DNA from: Watersipora subatra
Lineage: Eukaryota > Bryozoa > Gymnolaemata > Cheilostomatida > Watersiporidae
Direction: 5' to 3'
DNA length: 64,000 bases
NCBI RefSeq assembly: GCF_963576615.1
Contig: NC_088712.1
Coordinates: forward strand, 29,355,870 to 29,419,869
Part shown: positions 25,101 through 35,800 of the stretch, one piece after another
Position numbering within the stretch: position 1 is the stretch's first letter
Layout of the letters: each line of letters starts with the position of its first letter
Translations under genes and position numbers: made by a program
Notes under the pieces: model-generated
The model's database searches: none
What the model was told of the DNA's origin: nothing
Seen by the model: the letters and a program-made list of their open reading frames with translations, nothing else

Positions 25101-27458
25101 GACCAAAGCAACTTTTCCTTCCAAGGATGTCTGGCTGAAGTATTGAGGGCCTCTCATGTACGACCTAAAACAGGACAAAATGTCTTTTCTTTGATATAGT
25201 AGTGAACAAGTTGATAGGCGGGTGGAGCACGAACAGTAAGCAAGACAAGAACAAATTTTCCATGTACAACTAGCAACTAAGCACTCTAAAAAAAACACTA
25301 TAAGACAGAAAAAAATGCAAGTATTTGTGTAGATGTAATCAAGACAAATGTCAATATGTCTAAGCCGCTGTCAGCTAGATAAAATGCACAAAGATATTAT
25401 TTTAGGTAAAATGTTAGGGAGTCAGATAGCCAGACTATAGTAATACAGAAGAACCCTAATATGTCACAACAATTGAGAGATTTCAAACGGTCAGAAACTA
25501 GGAGACCACCTTCCATTCTAAGGTAACTACATACAATTATCAGCAACATACACGCGAACATACAATTCCTGGTAGTGATTGAGAAACAGCTCCAAGAGCG
25601 TGAACCTTTATGCTTTAGAATGCACTACTAGAATTAGATAAATGGTCGGCTTCGAGTGTGTAGGAAAGATTGTGCACAGAAAATTTATTTTTAATTAACA
25701 TATACAACATTTACTATTCTAACTGTTAAATGAAGGTAATTTATTATTTCTGTGTACTGTGTTTATTTATGTGCACCGAGTTTAATTCTGTTTCATTCCT
25801 ACTGTACCGAGTGCAGTGCCTACTTCACATCTATACTGATTGCAATGGTCTTGTTGTTCATGTGAGTTTAAGCATTTTTCTACAGGTGTGGGCACACATA
25901 TTTGTTCTAATATGGCTTCACACATAACGCTAGCTGCTGAGTTGAGTGTCAAACCATGAAAGATTGGCAAGTGTAATAAGCATGCGCCCAATTTATTTTA
26001 TAGCCAGTTGATATAGCCTATAGCCAGTTGAAAAGTGTAGTGTACTGGAAAATGCCTGTCTGCAGAACAGGAGAGTGTGAGTTCAAATCTAGTGCAGTGG
26101 ATTTTTCATTCGTAAAACTCATCTCCATAACTGGACATGCTGACAAAAAAACAGACAACTATTCTGATTTATATAAAATGAATTAAAACTTACGGCTGAA
26201 TGTTTCACTCCTTCAAAAATAAAACTTGGTTGTGTTTGGTCTAGCATTCGATACAGAGCTACAGCAGTTATAATTCAGTGGTAACAGTTTTTACCCGGTA
26301 TAACAACTAGCTCTGAAGAGTTATGAATGGCGGTATTCATAGCTATAATATTAAATATAGTTTTATGTAAAATAAAGACAAAAAATGCTGAATTTTTCAA
26401 CAGGTGATAACACTGCACTTTAATCTTAATAAATACCATGCCAGTCTGAGGGAAACAGTCCCAACATCGACAAGTCCGAACCTAGACAAGTCCCAATCTC
26501 GACAGAGGTTAGTCCGAATCTAGACAAAGGTTGGTCCGAACATCGACAAAGGCTGATGCAGTTTTACAATAATTTAATCTTCAACAAATAATAAATGTTT
26601 TTTTTGCAGTTCTATCCTCACTTCAAAAAATAAAAATCAAAGCTACTCACTGAAGTTTAGATTTCAAATAAAACATTTTGCTAGCATAACAGTCAACCAT
26701 ATTTATGATTGTTACTTGTTTTAGCATTCGTTCTATATCTAGGTTGGGCAAAATATTGTTAGGCCTACATAAGCTGGGGAGTGCGGCATCAAATGGATCA
26801 CAATATATTTTTGCGCAAATAAATCTTTTACATATACATCGCTCATTTACTATGAAAATAGTAGATGGTAAAATAGTAAAACTGCTGTCGAGATTGGGCC
26901 AACCGTTGTCGATATACAAACTCGTCGAGTTTCAAACCAGTCGAGGTTCGAACTATAAACCCAGTCTGATACTACTACATTAATGCATTTGTAGAATGAA
27001 TGTGGTTTAAAGCAGTACAATCAACACAATCACAATGCCTCGGTAGTTTTAAACTTCGTCACTGCCTTCTCCAACGACCTGCCGTTAATACACATTTTTG
27101 TGTGAACATCGCTCGGACTAACAATAAACTAACACAATTGTATAAAGTATACATATTTATAACCTACCAACCCAACTTGCAGATCAACACAATTATATTA
27201 ACGCTGACAACAGCATAAACCTAACGGGATTTTGGTTGCTGAGTCATCACAGGGTCTTGTTGACAACCACTAGAGTATGCATTGATTCCAATTCATTTCA
27301 GGCCTACACCAAGCGAAATTGTACATACTTGAACTTGAATATTACCTCACTCCTGCCAATATAGCGATGAGAAGTATGCCAATCCAAGTGTACCACGAGT
27401 CAAAAAAAGGAGGCGAGTCAAGAAGCTTAGTAAACGGGTCTTCCGATGGATCAAACAT
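13118..27458 (-). CDS. Membrane-anchored short-chain dehydrogenase, retinol dehydrogenase (RDH11-14/DHRS13) type
   Basis: Eight exons in minus order: 27458-27346, 25164-25046, 24051-23896, 21115-21011, 20529-20402, 18787-18617, 15745-15621 and 13301-13118. Phases agree throughout; CDS 1101 nt, 366 aa. The start is ATG 27458, followed by a hydrophobic anchor at residues 22-37. The NADP(H)-binding motif TGGNRGIG is at 60-67, NAG at 140-142, and the Ser region IVLITS ends at 190. The active-site stretch is CFSQSK (216-221): Lys is kept, but the usual Tyr is Phe217. Downstream are ACHPGVARTDIHRYMP and DGAQTPIYLCVDEAV-TSGKYY, typical of RDH/SDR7C proteins, then an acidic tail ending EDKKDK. The family reduces or oxidises retinoids and lipid aldehydes at ER or mitochondrial membranes. 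Loss of Tyr suggests altered or lost catalysis. Exons 5 and 6 use weak GTTGG donors. The exact subfamily is unsure. Confidence 0.92.
13649..14445. mobile_element. TIR element with TACC(A/G)TAAGTC ends, in the last dehydrogenase intron
   Basis: The left end (taccataagtcctcatgctc aagacgcgcggct) and the inverse of the right end (taccgtaagtcttcatgctc aagccgcgtggct) agree at about 28 of 33 positions. No clear target-site duplication is visible. The interior contains an exon-like segment (14029-14169). Class unassigned. Confidence 0.6.
14029..14169 (-). other. Exon-like segment, possibly captured by the surrounding element
   Basis: On the minus strand a pyrimidine-rich stretch and cttccaag acceptor precede an open segment reading VRIKIPEPLHQQLTSHVSAR, then FYYAVRGFHVYGKM, then LVKNEKVLITYDC. 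It ends at a good donor (GTGAGT). The composition looks like a real protein domain, but I do not recognise the family, and it does not belong to the dehydrogenase reading frame. It lies within the TIRs of 13649-14445. It could be a nested gene's exon, a host exon carried by the element, or chance. Confidence 0.35.
14810..15025. repeat. 36-45 bp minisatellite, 5 copies
   Basis: Unit: cgctctataccaaactgttt, cttgcctctatgagaccaag, acatc, with one shorter copy. In the last dehydrogenase intron. Both strands stay open because the unit lengths are multiples of three. Confidence 0.9.
15195..15515. repeat. 30-bp minisatellite, about 10 copies
   Basis: Unit: ggctgttcacttgtaaaacc gagaacaatt, more decayed at both ends. 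It ends about 105 bp before the donor side of dehydrogenase exon 7 (15621). Three frames remain open across it, an effect of the 30-bp period. Confidence 0.93.
16300..17071. mobile_element. mariner/Tc1-like MITE, TA target site
   Basis: Ends CAGTCGTACCTCTACATACG (left) and, inverted, CAGTCAGACCTCTACATACG (right), flanked by TA at 16298-16299 and 17072-17073. Subterminal ctcgtatctcaag-type repeats lie inside both ends. No transposase frame is visible. The same family recurs at 46390-47622. Confidence 0.8.
17160..18296. mobile_element. Non-autonomous hAT element with 8-bp target duplication
   Basis: Terminal inverted repeats begin TAGAGGTGGAACGAGACA; the right end reads tgtctcgttccacctcta. Both sides are flanked by the direct repeat accgtgat (17152-17159 and 18297-18304), a perfect 8-bp duplication as hAT elements make. 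Subterminal gagac/gtctc repeats are dense. No transposase is visible. It lies in the dehydrogenase intron between exons 6 and 7. Confidence 0.88.
17754..18171 (+). mobile_element. LTR-like or promoter-like segment inside the hAT element
   Basis: A GC-richer block starting tgttacccgaacacgg contains gtatataaaagagg, a good TATA box, and several ccgga motifs, unlike its AT-rich surroundings. It may be a solo LTR or other insertion. I found no clear 5-bp duplication and the right boundary is uncertain. Confidence 0.3.
19313..19345. repeat. TA microsatellite
   Basis: Run of ta/atatatct in a dehydrogenase intron; a further AT-only run (tattataataataattatta) lies at 19458-19510. Confidence 0.8.
19560..19720. 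mobile_element. Relic related to the 35943-36597 TIR element
   Basis: The stretch gcatgcaagcacagctttga caattctgag followed by aaccaaatactgt resembles the inner end of the right TIR near 36490-36540 (gcatgcacagctctgacaat). Diverged and partial. Confidence 0.4.
20655..20910. other. Purine-rich tract in a dehydrogenase intron
   Basis: About 250 bp where the plus strand is mostly A and G (agagagatgagagactgg; aggaaagaaagcaaggtaaa). The transcribed sense strand of the gene is therefore pyrimidine-rich. Not a simple tandem repeat. Long serine/leucine-rich frames on the minus strand are its by-product. Confidence 0.7.
21116..22990. other. Dehydrogenase intron 3, left part: no further gene
   Basis: AT-rich sequence. 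A small hairpin at 22381-22427 (ctcaatgttattttaaat versus atttaaaataatatcgag) is the only clear structure. A GC-rich piece at 21990-22050 (gtgggcccagcgcctcgact) is unassigned. Confidence 0.45.
22993..23314. mobile_element. TTAA foldback element, truncated copy
   Basis: Matches 33890-34209 along its length: gtaaaacccggagtgtttgt, cctttcaattcacgtgagaa, ggctgcgattaactgt, ctacaacacaacagagtaag. It ends ...aaacct followed by TTAA (23315-23318), as the full copies do. The left half is missing. Confidence 0.8.
23690..23850. repeat. Decayed about 20-bp tandem repeat
   Basis: Loose copies of gttgacaca/ctgacacattgtaac with strong drift. It ends about 45 bp from exon 3 of the dehydrogenase. Confidence 0.5.
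24855..24962. repeat. About 27-bp tandem repeat, 4 copies
   Basis: Unit like taactggggtagttagttga actaat, changing to taactggagtggctagctga in the later copies. Intronic. Confidence 0.75.
25650..25735 (+). mobile_element. Fragment of the composite element body
   Basis: gcacagaaaatttattttta attaacatatacaac followed by tattctaactgtta matches the part just after the head in the copies at 8710 and 48110. Confidence 0.55.
26030..26165 (+). mobile_element. tRNA-derived SINE
   Basis: The tRNA-like head has gagttcaaatct, a B-box match (GTTCAAATC), after an anticodon-arm-like ctgtctgcagaacag. The tail (aactggacatgctgac, a-rich) resembles that of the unit at 49150. In dehydrogenase intron 1. Confidence 0.65.
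26442..26975. mobile_element. TIR element with subterminal tcgacaa repeats
   Basis: The left end cagtctgagggaaacagtcc is followed by repeated tccgaacctagacaa / tcccaatctcgacag units. The right end read inverted is cagactgggtttatagttcg followed by aacctcgactgg and cccaatctcgacagcag. The TIRs are imperfect but both carry the same cgaac/tcgac motif series. No coding capacity is seen. Confidence 0.6.
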
Positions 27459-27549
27459 GTTTTTTCTAACGCCAACTCGGCTACGTTTCAAAAGCTTATT
27501 AAACCGGAAATATTCGTTTTCATAGAGAAGAAAGTTTTGGAAGTCTTTG

Positions 27550-27598
27550 TTGGAAGAGGTAAGAACGCATACGTAGTATGCGTTCTTACCTCTTCCAA
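27550..27598. repeat. Perfect 23-bp hairpin upstream of the dehydrogenase
   Basis: Arms ttggaagaggtaagaacgca+tac (27550-27572) and their exact inverse (27576-27598) are separated by gta. A second smaller imperfect palindrome (ctcagtacgc ... gcatactgag) follows at 27602-27626. It lies about 90 bp upstream of the dehydrogenase start codon, so within or near its 5' leader or promoter. Confidence 0.9.
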
Positions 27599-27675
27599 TA
27601 CCTCAGTACGCATAACGCATACTGAGTAGAACAAAGAATCTTAAACTCAGGACATAGCAAAAACATAAAACTACG

Positions 27676-28158
27676 TTTATTATCAAAGACCGGTGCGCCA
27701 TCTGCCCTTTGTGATTTGCCAGTAGAACAGTTATATTCTTTATTTTCTTTCTGAAGTGCCTATTCATTCATTCATTCATTTCTTTTTAATTTTGTTCTAG
27801 ACACGCTCATAAATTTGAATAAACTTAATTTTTTATCATTTTTTACACCCTATTACTCTAAAATATACTTATACTTATTACATCTGTTCATAAACACAGG
27901 TCATAGACACAGGAGTTAATCTCGTGAGGAGCTAATACGTGGATTATCATGATGAATTCGAGGGTGTTTATAGACAGATGTAAGTATATTTTTGGAGTAT
28001 TAGTGAGTAAGAGAATGGTAGAAATTTAAGTTAATTCAGATTAATAAAAATGTTCAAATAGAATTAGAAAGAAATGAATAGGTACATCAGAAGGAAAATA
28101 AAAAATATAACTTTTTTATTGGCAAATCGCAAATGGCGCTCTAGTCTTTAATAGTTTA
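27676..28158. mobile_element. Foldback element with about 200-bp arms
   Basis: The left arm (gcgccatctgccctttgtga; ctgaagtgcctattcattca; aaaatatacttatacttatt) is imperfectly mirrored on the right (gtaagtatatttttggagta; gaaatgaataggtacatcag; gcaaatggcgct). The centre is about 28000-28035 to 27900. No coding capacity. A cattcattcatt microsatellite sits in the left arm only. Confidence 0.75.
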
Positions 28159-28232
28159 TTAAAAGTGCGAGTCTAAGATCTCTGTTTTTTGTATAGAGTT
28201 CTATGACTCGAACGTTCAATAAAATAAATGTT

Positions 28233-28409
28233 GTTCTATGTTTGGCAGCTCTGACTAGCCGCACGCAACCGAATTTTGAATACGAGTTGTCTTCTCCTAA
28301 ATAATTATTTGACCGTACAACCGTCGTACAGATCTATAATTATTTAGGACACGACAACTCGTATTCATAACTCGGTTGCAAGCGGCTAGTCAGCAGTCGA
28401 ACATAGAAC
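28233..28409. mobile_element. Small palindromic MITE (177 bp)
   Basis: Nearly the whole element is one hairpin: gttctatg...gactagccgc...gaatacgagttgtc... cctaaataattat, then the inverse ataattatttagg...gacaactcgtattc... gcggctagtc...gaacatagaac. The loop is about 28315-28335. Confidence 0.8.
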
Positions 28410-28605
28410 ACTCGTATTCACTACAGTCATAGACATCTAGGTTTATATATCTATGACTACAGTTATTTAGTAGTGTAATTTTGACTTGTTTGCCACTACT
28501 GTTCATCACGCAAGCTTGACACTGGTACAGCGTTTCTCTCAATAGTAAATTCGTGTATAGCCCAACAATGCTCTCAGTTACTATCATGTCTTTTCTATAC
28601 TAAAT

Positions 28606-28619
28606 GGGGGGGGGGGGGG
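28606..28619 (+). repeat. Poly-G run, 14 bases
   Basis: Fourteen consecutive G between taaat and ataaac. Length is likely variable or error-prone in assembly. Confidence 0.95.
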
Positions 28620-28639
28620 ATAAACATGATGAAAAGATT

Positions 28640-29728
28640 ATAGACCCTTTTTCACTTACAAGCATACTCTGCAAGTTATTTGAACACACTTTTCTACATT
28701 AGGCATTTAAAAAAGTTGATAAAATGATAGTCAAAAACCAACATGGCTTTAGAAAGGATTTTTCTTGTTGCATGCACTAAACTTTTGACTGTTTCAAATG
28801 ACCTGCAGAAATCCCACGACAACAAAAACTGTACATACAGCTATCTTAGACTTCTAAAAAGTGTTTGATAAAATAGATCATAATAAATTAATAGGCCAAC
28901 TTAAGTTACAGTCTCAATACAATGTTAATTTAAGCTTTTGTTGCGAATACAATATTTTCTGTCCAAAAGATATCAACAGGTTGTGGTAATTGGTAAACCT
29001 TCAAATGTTGCCAGTTGTACCCAAAGTTTCTCAGGGCTCTGTTCTAGGTCCAACGCTGCTTATCCTATACATAAATAACATAGTTACTAATACTATGATC
29101 AAACAAAGAAAAATCAGGCTTTATGCCAATAATGTCTTGTTTTACCATGACATTAAATCAAAACCGGACTACATAGAATCTCAAGATGACCTTATTAGAC
29201 TCAATACATCAGCAGATAAATGGAAGATGCAGTTCAATCCTGTAAAATCACATGTTATACTGTTTGAACAAGCATGTTTAAGACCTACCACCTGTGTGGT
29301 CAATCATTGAACTACAGTATGTGAAAACTAAAATATTTAGGTGTGAATATCAGTAGAGATATTACCTGGGATGTGCATATCAAAACAGTATGGAAAAAGC
29401 ATTTATGATGCTTGGATTGATAAAACATATACTATTTCAAGCTCCCTGAACTAAAGTATGCACCACACCTATCCTTATGCAGAGCGTTATTGGAGTATGC
29501 AATGGAAGCTTGGAAGCCATACAGGGTGGAGCGCATAGATATGCTTGAAAGAATTCATTCACAGGCTATCAGGTTTATTGAAAATGCAAAGGGGAGCGAT
29601 GTCTCAATAGCGGTAGCAAAAGAAGGGTTAAATCTAGATTTGCTGGAAGGCCAGCGAACCGGTGCCCAGAAAAACATGCTTTCTGAGATTCTTAAAAACC
29701 ATGATAAGTTCTCAAGACTAACTTAGGA
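28640..29728 (+). mobile_element. Decayed non-LTR retrotransposon (LINE) reverse transcriptase
   Basis: Pieces of an RT are readable in changing frames: NQHGFRK at about 28735, VSQGSVLGPTLLILYINNI at about 29015-29085, YANNVLF in place of the usual FADD catalytic box at about 29120, and DKWKMQFNPVKSHV at about 29215. A C-terminal part has LEYAMEAWKPYRVERIDMLE. Stops and shifts occur throughout and the catalytic Asp pair has become Asn-Asn. The pattern ([16 protein letters not shown]) is that of the Jockey/CR1/L2 group. More decayed than the copy at 41770. Confidence 0.85.
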
Positions 29729-30138
29729 ATATGTTATTGAGACCGTTACCAATATACAAACAAGATCTGATCCAAAAGCTTTTACATGTAACACTGATCA
29801 TTACCTTTTCAGTTTCTTACTATGCACCATCAGGGAACTAGACTAAATTAACACCATCTTTTGAAATTCTGCATACAGCTATTTTATGCCTTTCATTTTC
29901 CTATTAGACTCAACTAATGTACTGTGTTTTATTGTGAGAGATTTTAGTAAAGACCATCAAGGTGATCGTCCCCTTCCCCATCAAAAGAAGTCTAGAGGAC
30001 AAGTACAGAGGAGTTCTTGTTTGCTTTCCTTAGTATACAAGATAACAGACGTTTATATTGGTAAATGTTGCACCACGCTAACACTTCTAATAGCCCTTAT
30101 ACTCAGGCTCTCTATGCAAGCTGGCTAATTGCAGTAAA
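29729..30138. other. Intergenic, nothing recognised
   Basis: AT-rich. May contain the 3' end of the LINE relic; no tail or target duplication could be fixed. Confidence 0.4.
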
Positions 30139-30241
30139 GCTCTATGTACCTACCGTAGCCCCTTGGGCGTACCTACGGTAGGTACGCCCAAGGAACTGAC
30201 GCGGTTAATGATTCCCAATAAAAGCGTATGTTACATAGAGC
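30139..30241. mobile_element. Short palindromic MITE
   Basis: Outer inverted ends gctctatgta / tacatagagc. An inner perfect 16-bp palindrome ccttgggcgtacctac g gtaggtacgcccaagg lies at 30161-30193. Confidence 0.7.
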
Positions 30242-32821
30242 AAAACATGCATGTCTGACACATTAATTCTACTTTGTGCAACGGCCATCTTGCTTTGGGT
30301 AGCAACACAAAGCGATTTAGTAATCATTTATAGTCAGAAATTAGGTGTCAGCAAGTTCTTAATTTATACATTTTGTCAGGAAATGAACATTTTATATCCC
30401 TGTGCCTATCACCAAATTAACTTGGTCGTAGTTCATTGAAACTCAACGAATAAACTAGTGACTGCTCAGCTGATAGATACAGAATGTAACCTTGTATAGT
30501 GCTTAGATATTGCACATTAATTACCTTTATTTGAAAAACTTTGTGGCTGCTTCATGCCATTACCAATGGATGTTGATATAATATATACTTGAAGGCTCCA
30601 CTGAGAGGTATATCATGTGTGAAAGACCAAAAACTTGTGTAAAAACCGGATCATCAACTCATTTCCTTTAAAGATAGCAGCAAGTTGAACTGATTGATGT
30701 TCTCATCAAAAATGAAATTTACTGAATGTTAATAAAAAGGGTTACAAAATTTTTTTAGGCATACAAAAAAATTTAGGCATGCTACAGTTTCCACATTCAG
30801 GCCATCGGCTGGAACAAGAACATGCTAACACCGTTTGGCACCGCTTGTAGTACATCATGCAAATGTCAAATATATTGTCATTCAGGAATTTACATAATAC
30901 AAAATATCATTACTTGATATTAAAAACGGATTGCAATTGTTTGTAACGCCAAATACTGGGTGCTTAATGATATTCACTTTTGTAGGAAAACACGGAGCAA
31001 ATAGACGAGAACTCTTCTTTTAAACAACCAGCTTTAGGTCCACTCAAATTATTGAGATCGAAGCTATTAGCCCAGGTTATAGCAAAAAGTTGATAAGAAA
31101 GCAACACTCAAGTACTTTGACTTTCATATCAGAGCTTTTATTAATTGGCACTTTTATAATCGCTTATCACCTGCTTATTGGCCTGAATGTACGAACTCAT
31201 TAGCATAACCTCACACAGCACAATCTTTAGCGATCACGATGTCTTTCAATAATTTTTAAAACACACATTTACCTCTTATTTGATAGCTACCATAAAAACA
31301 AATTTTGTCAAGTTAATAGGTAAAAGGATTTCAGATGCCACATCAAGAAGTGAGTGATCCTACATGTACATGTATGTTTGAGAAAGATGACAGGTGCTAT
31401 TCTACGGTAGGAGCTCTACGTCTGAAGCAGATGGCAGGTGTCACCCCAGAGCGCGCTACCATGTTTAAGTCAGATAGATGGCAGGTGTCATTTCGGGCAT
31501 GTTGCCATGTTTGAGGCACATGGTAGGATAATAGCACGTATCAAGGCAGCACAAAAAAGCCGCAGTTCCAACTGAATCACCACTTAGAAAGGCCCTCCTT
31601 ATAATTGCAATCCCTCAACACCAAGAGAAAAGTGATGCAGCAAAACTTTATAAAAGAATGGTAACTGCTAACTACATGTACAAGCAAATTGACAAATAGG
31701 GGCATTTGAGGGGTTTGCAGATAAAAAATCCTGATTTGATTAGTGAGCTTGATAAGTATGCTACTTATGAAAAATATTTAGTGCTTTGATGAATATTACC
31801 AATATGTAACCTTTTCATTTTATTTGTTTCCATTTACGAAGCAAAATGGATCATTGTGTAACTTTTAGTAAGCTCTGTATAACTTAGCCCTAAGTAGATG
31901 CATTTCATATACAACAGTACATGTATTAGCATTTATATTAGCATGTTTTAAACTTCATATCAACCTATCAAACCCTAGTGTTGCTGTATTGAAAGCACGA
32001 TTACCCTAACTCTTCCATCTCTAGTGCTAATGTCTGTTTATTGTACAAAGTGCATCTGATAATGCATTTGAAAAGTTCTTTCTGTATTTGAGAACTTATC
32101 ATATGTTGAAAGTCTCAGCTTCGAACCCTTTTTAGCAAGGATGAAAAACAATACACTGAATCATACATCAACATGCCATTCTTATTTGGTTTTTGAGAGT
32201 GACGCCGTCATCAGAAATGTGAAAAGGTGGTTGAGAGAAATGGATTGAGATGAGAGAAACATATTTTGTGATGAAAATGATAGCGCAATAGAACTGTAAA
32301 AAAATTAAAGAAAAAGGGTTGTACGAGAAGGGAAACAAGAAGCAGACAACATGTAGCCTGCCAATATAATCATACCTTTTCAAATGCATTTAACAGGGCG
32401 CTATGCATTTATTGATAACACCAAAACCATATGAATGAATAATTATTCAAGAGTAGCTTTTCAACTAAAATATTTTCTTGACAATCATAGCCAGCCAACG
32501 AATTATTATAATAGAATACATGATCAATATGTAAAAAGGTAAAAGGCCATTTAAATGAATGATACAGACTCAGAGGGCCATTCAACTGAATATTGTCAAC
32601 TGAAGTTTAGATTTTTGGTGTAAAATGTACCGAGCTGAAAAACGCTAGATGCAAGACTCTGATCAGCTAAATGTGCAGATACTAGGTAGGTGCTACTTGC
32701 GGTGGTAAATAGCTTTAAATGTACAAAGACATTATATTGAGAGACGTAGGCAGTAGCCTTCATGAGAGAGATAGATGTATAAAAGTGACTTCCGCTTAAC
32801 GCAGTTACAAGGGAAGAGATT
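30242..32821. other. Intergenic between the dehydrogenase upstream region and DESI2
   Basis: No exon recognised. At 31385-31525 a degenerate triplication (gatggcaggtgtca ... accatgtttaagtcagatag) is visible. AATAAA on the minus strand at 32408-32413 is a possible poly(A) signal for DESI2, about 410 bp after its stop. Confidence 0.45.
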
Positions 32822-35800
32822 TCAAGTGCCGTGCCCGGACTGAGGAAGTGTCTCCTGCAGCACGACTGGAGTCAACCACTCCTTGGGCAAAGCTCTCTCA
32901 ACAAATGGTAATGTGTCGCCTATAGACGCCAGTCTATTTACCCACTTTGGGAGTTGTTTTCCTGTGAGAATCTAAAAATAAACATGAACCATCATAAAAT
33001 CATGTTAAGGGAAGTGTGACAAGGGTTCAAACATTCCCGAATAACTTATACAATGAAAGGCATTAGCATAAGCATTAGCCTGGGCAGTAGCAGACTTAGG
33101 ATACAGATATGGAGCCGGCTGTACGCTTTGCTAACCAAAAGAGATTTTAACCTATGGGCAATGCATTGTTTTATGATCTTCAATCTAATAAGCGTTGTAA
33201 CAACTCCAAATACCCAGTTAGCTGGGGTTTGTTTCTACCCAACCTGCTAAACAGGCAAGCAATGTTAAAGAACTCAAGAGAAGAGCTTAGGAATGTTAAA
33301 GGTTGACTTGCAACAAAATTCACATTACAGTTATTTGGTATCAAAAGATTCACCATGTTTTACTCTGCTGTGTTGTAGGTGCAAAATATGTGGAAATGTG
33401 ATTACAAGCTCTTAAAAGCTCAAAAATGAACAGTTAATCGCAGCCATCATGAAACTGCCGTAGATTAGAGTTCCTTTCCAAAACGGCTCAATTGGGATGT
33501 AATTGAACAAAATGGCTTCTGTTTGCACTTTCATAAAACCTCAATCAACGAAATATTTTTACAAATATACTTCACGCATTCAATAAAACCATATCTATTG
33601 TTCTTACGCGTCTATTTCATCACCATTGTAATGTTGTCATTTTGAGCACGGATATCTCAAAACCCACTGTAAAAGTTTGTTTACTTTTTTAACCTTTGCT
33701 CGAAGAAATGCATATCATCCTCTGATAAACATGACGAGCTTGTTGGTCACCTGTGATGGTCGAAAAATGCTGCAGATATTATTCGCGCTGTTTGTCAAGA
33801 AGTATGGGTCACATGATCAGATTACGGCTAGACGTTTAGACCAAGCCGAAACAAAACTGTAAAGTAGCAAGCATCTATTTTTGATACGGGCTTTTCAGTA
33901 AAACCCTGAAGTGTTTATCATAAACTAGCGTTACGAGAAGTTATATATCGAACCTTTTATTGGCCTTTCAATTCACGTGAGAACATCACGTGTCAAAACA
34001 ATAACCAAATGGATTGACTATGTCAGAGAAATAAACTGCTTCCGATCTACGGCGGTTTTGTAATGACTGCGATTAACTGTTCGTTTTGAGCTTTTAAGAG
34101 CTTGTAATCCCATTTCCACATATTTGGCACCTACAACACAGCAGACTATGACATGGTGAATCTTTTGAAAACAAATAACTGTAAGGTGAATTTTGTTGCA
34201 AGTCAACCTTTAAAGAACTTTTAGTAGTAATAATACAGTTAAACCTCGACGTACAAAGTTAATCCCTTCTGACATTTGTTCGTATGTCAAAACCGCCATA
34301 AGTCAGAGCAAATACACTTGTCAGAATAGGCCTACAATATTATGCATTTAATTATAGTGGAGGTCGTCAGTGCAGTAACCGCTTAACCGCGTAAAGTGAG
34401 TGACTTCTGTATGCAGCATCGCTTATCAAAATTGAGTGAGAGCTACTGCTCAGTTGACTGCTGAAACTCACATGTGATGGTCAGGTGACCTTGTAAACTG
34501 GATAGACTTTAAATTGTTATACAAGTGAGACAGTCAGCCACAGTCTATATACTATATAGGCTAGTTGTACATCTCTATCCTTATATAGGCTAGTCGTACA
34601 GCTCTATCCTCATATATGCTAGTCGTACAACTCTATTCTTATATAGGCTAGTCGTACAGCTCTATCCTTATATAGGCTAGTTGTACAGCTCTATCCTTAT
34701 ATAGGCCAGTCGTACAACCCTATTCTTATATAGGCTAGTCGTACAGCTCTATCCTTATATATGCTAGTCATACAGCTCTATCCTTATATAGGCTAGTTGT
34801 ACAACTCTATCCTTATATAGGCCAGTCGTACAGCTCTATCCTTATATAGGCTAGTTGTACAGCTCTATCCTTATATAGGCTAGTCATACAGCTCTATCCT
34901 TATATAGGCTAGTTGTACAGCTCTATCCTTAGATAACCAATATATTTGACCAAATAACCAAAATGTCATTTTTGAGGATATGAGCGATGTCCTCAACACC
35001 GCGGGACCTCAAGATCCCGAGACCTCAAGTCCCCAGGACCCCTTTCCATTAATGCAAAATAACTTGCTCAAGTTGGTCTTAGATATGAATCTATATATAT
35101 GAATCTAAGTGTTTGTTTGTTGGTCTGTCATCCGTATGTCTAGTTATAGGGATGAAGTTATAGGAACAAAAAATAAATTAGCACTGAAATTGATCTCTGG
35201 CATACTAGTTTTGCAGACATGCACACTAACCAATAAACCACGTAGTCACCTTGCCATACTATGGAACAACTAGAAGATCCTAGTCTGCGAGAGAACATGC
35301 CGCGTAACAATTATAAGTATAATTATTCAAGGCCATGGCAAACTGGCTGCACGATTTGGTGGTAGAGGGCTTGGTCTCACATTCATGCATCAGTCGAATG
35401 TATGGGTTGGATTCCTGTGAGGTGCAACCCTTTTTTCTTAACACACAGACACCCCTCTTATTATAGTAAGGATTTAGACTAGCTTATGTTACTCAAATTC
35501 AACGGGTAACGAAACTTAAGCCAACAGCAACTACATTACCTGCCACTGTTTATAAGCTGTTATAAATCTTGAGTGAATGTGTAGCATAACAACCAGGAAA
35601 TGTTTTTCAACAATTTGTTTTGGCTCTGCCTTTCAAATATTTAAATTATGCATCAAAATTGTCAGACACAGAAATAAACAAACATCTTCATTTAAAAGTC
35701 ACAATGGTAAATGTCGTACATTTGCACAGAAAAGTGCAGAAACTTTTTATAACCCGTGTTGCACGAAAATTAATCTAGTTTTAGAATAAAGTGTTTTGAC

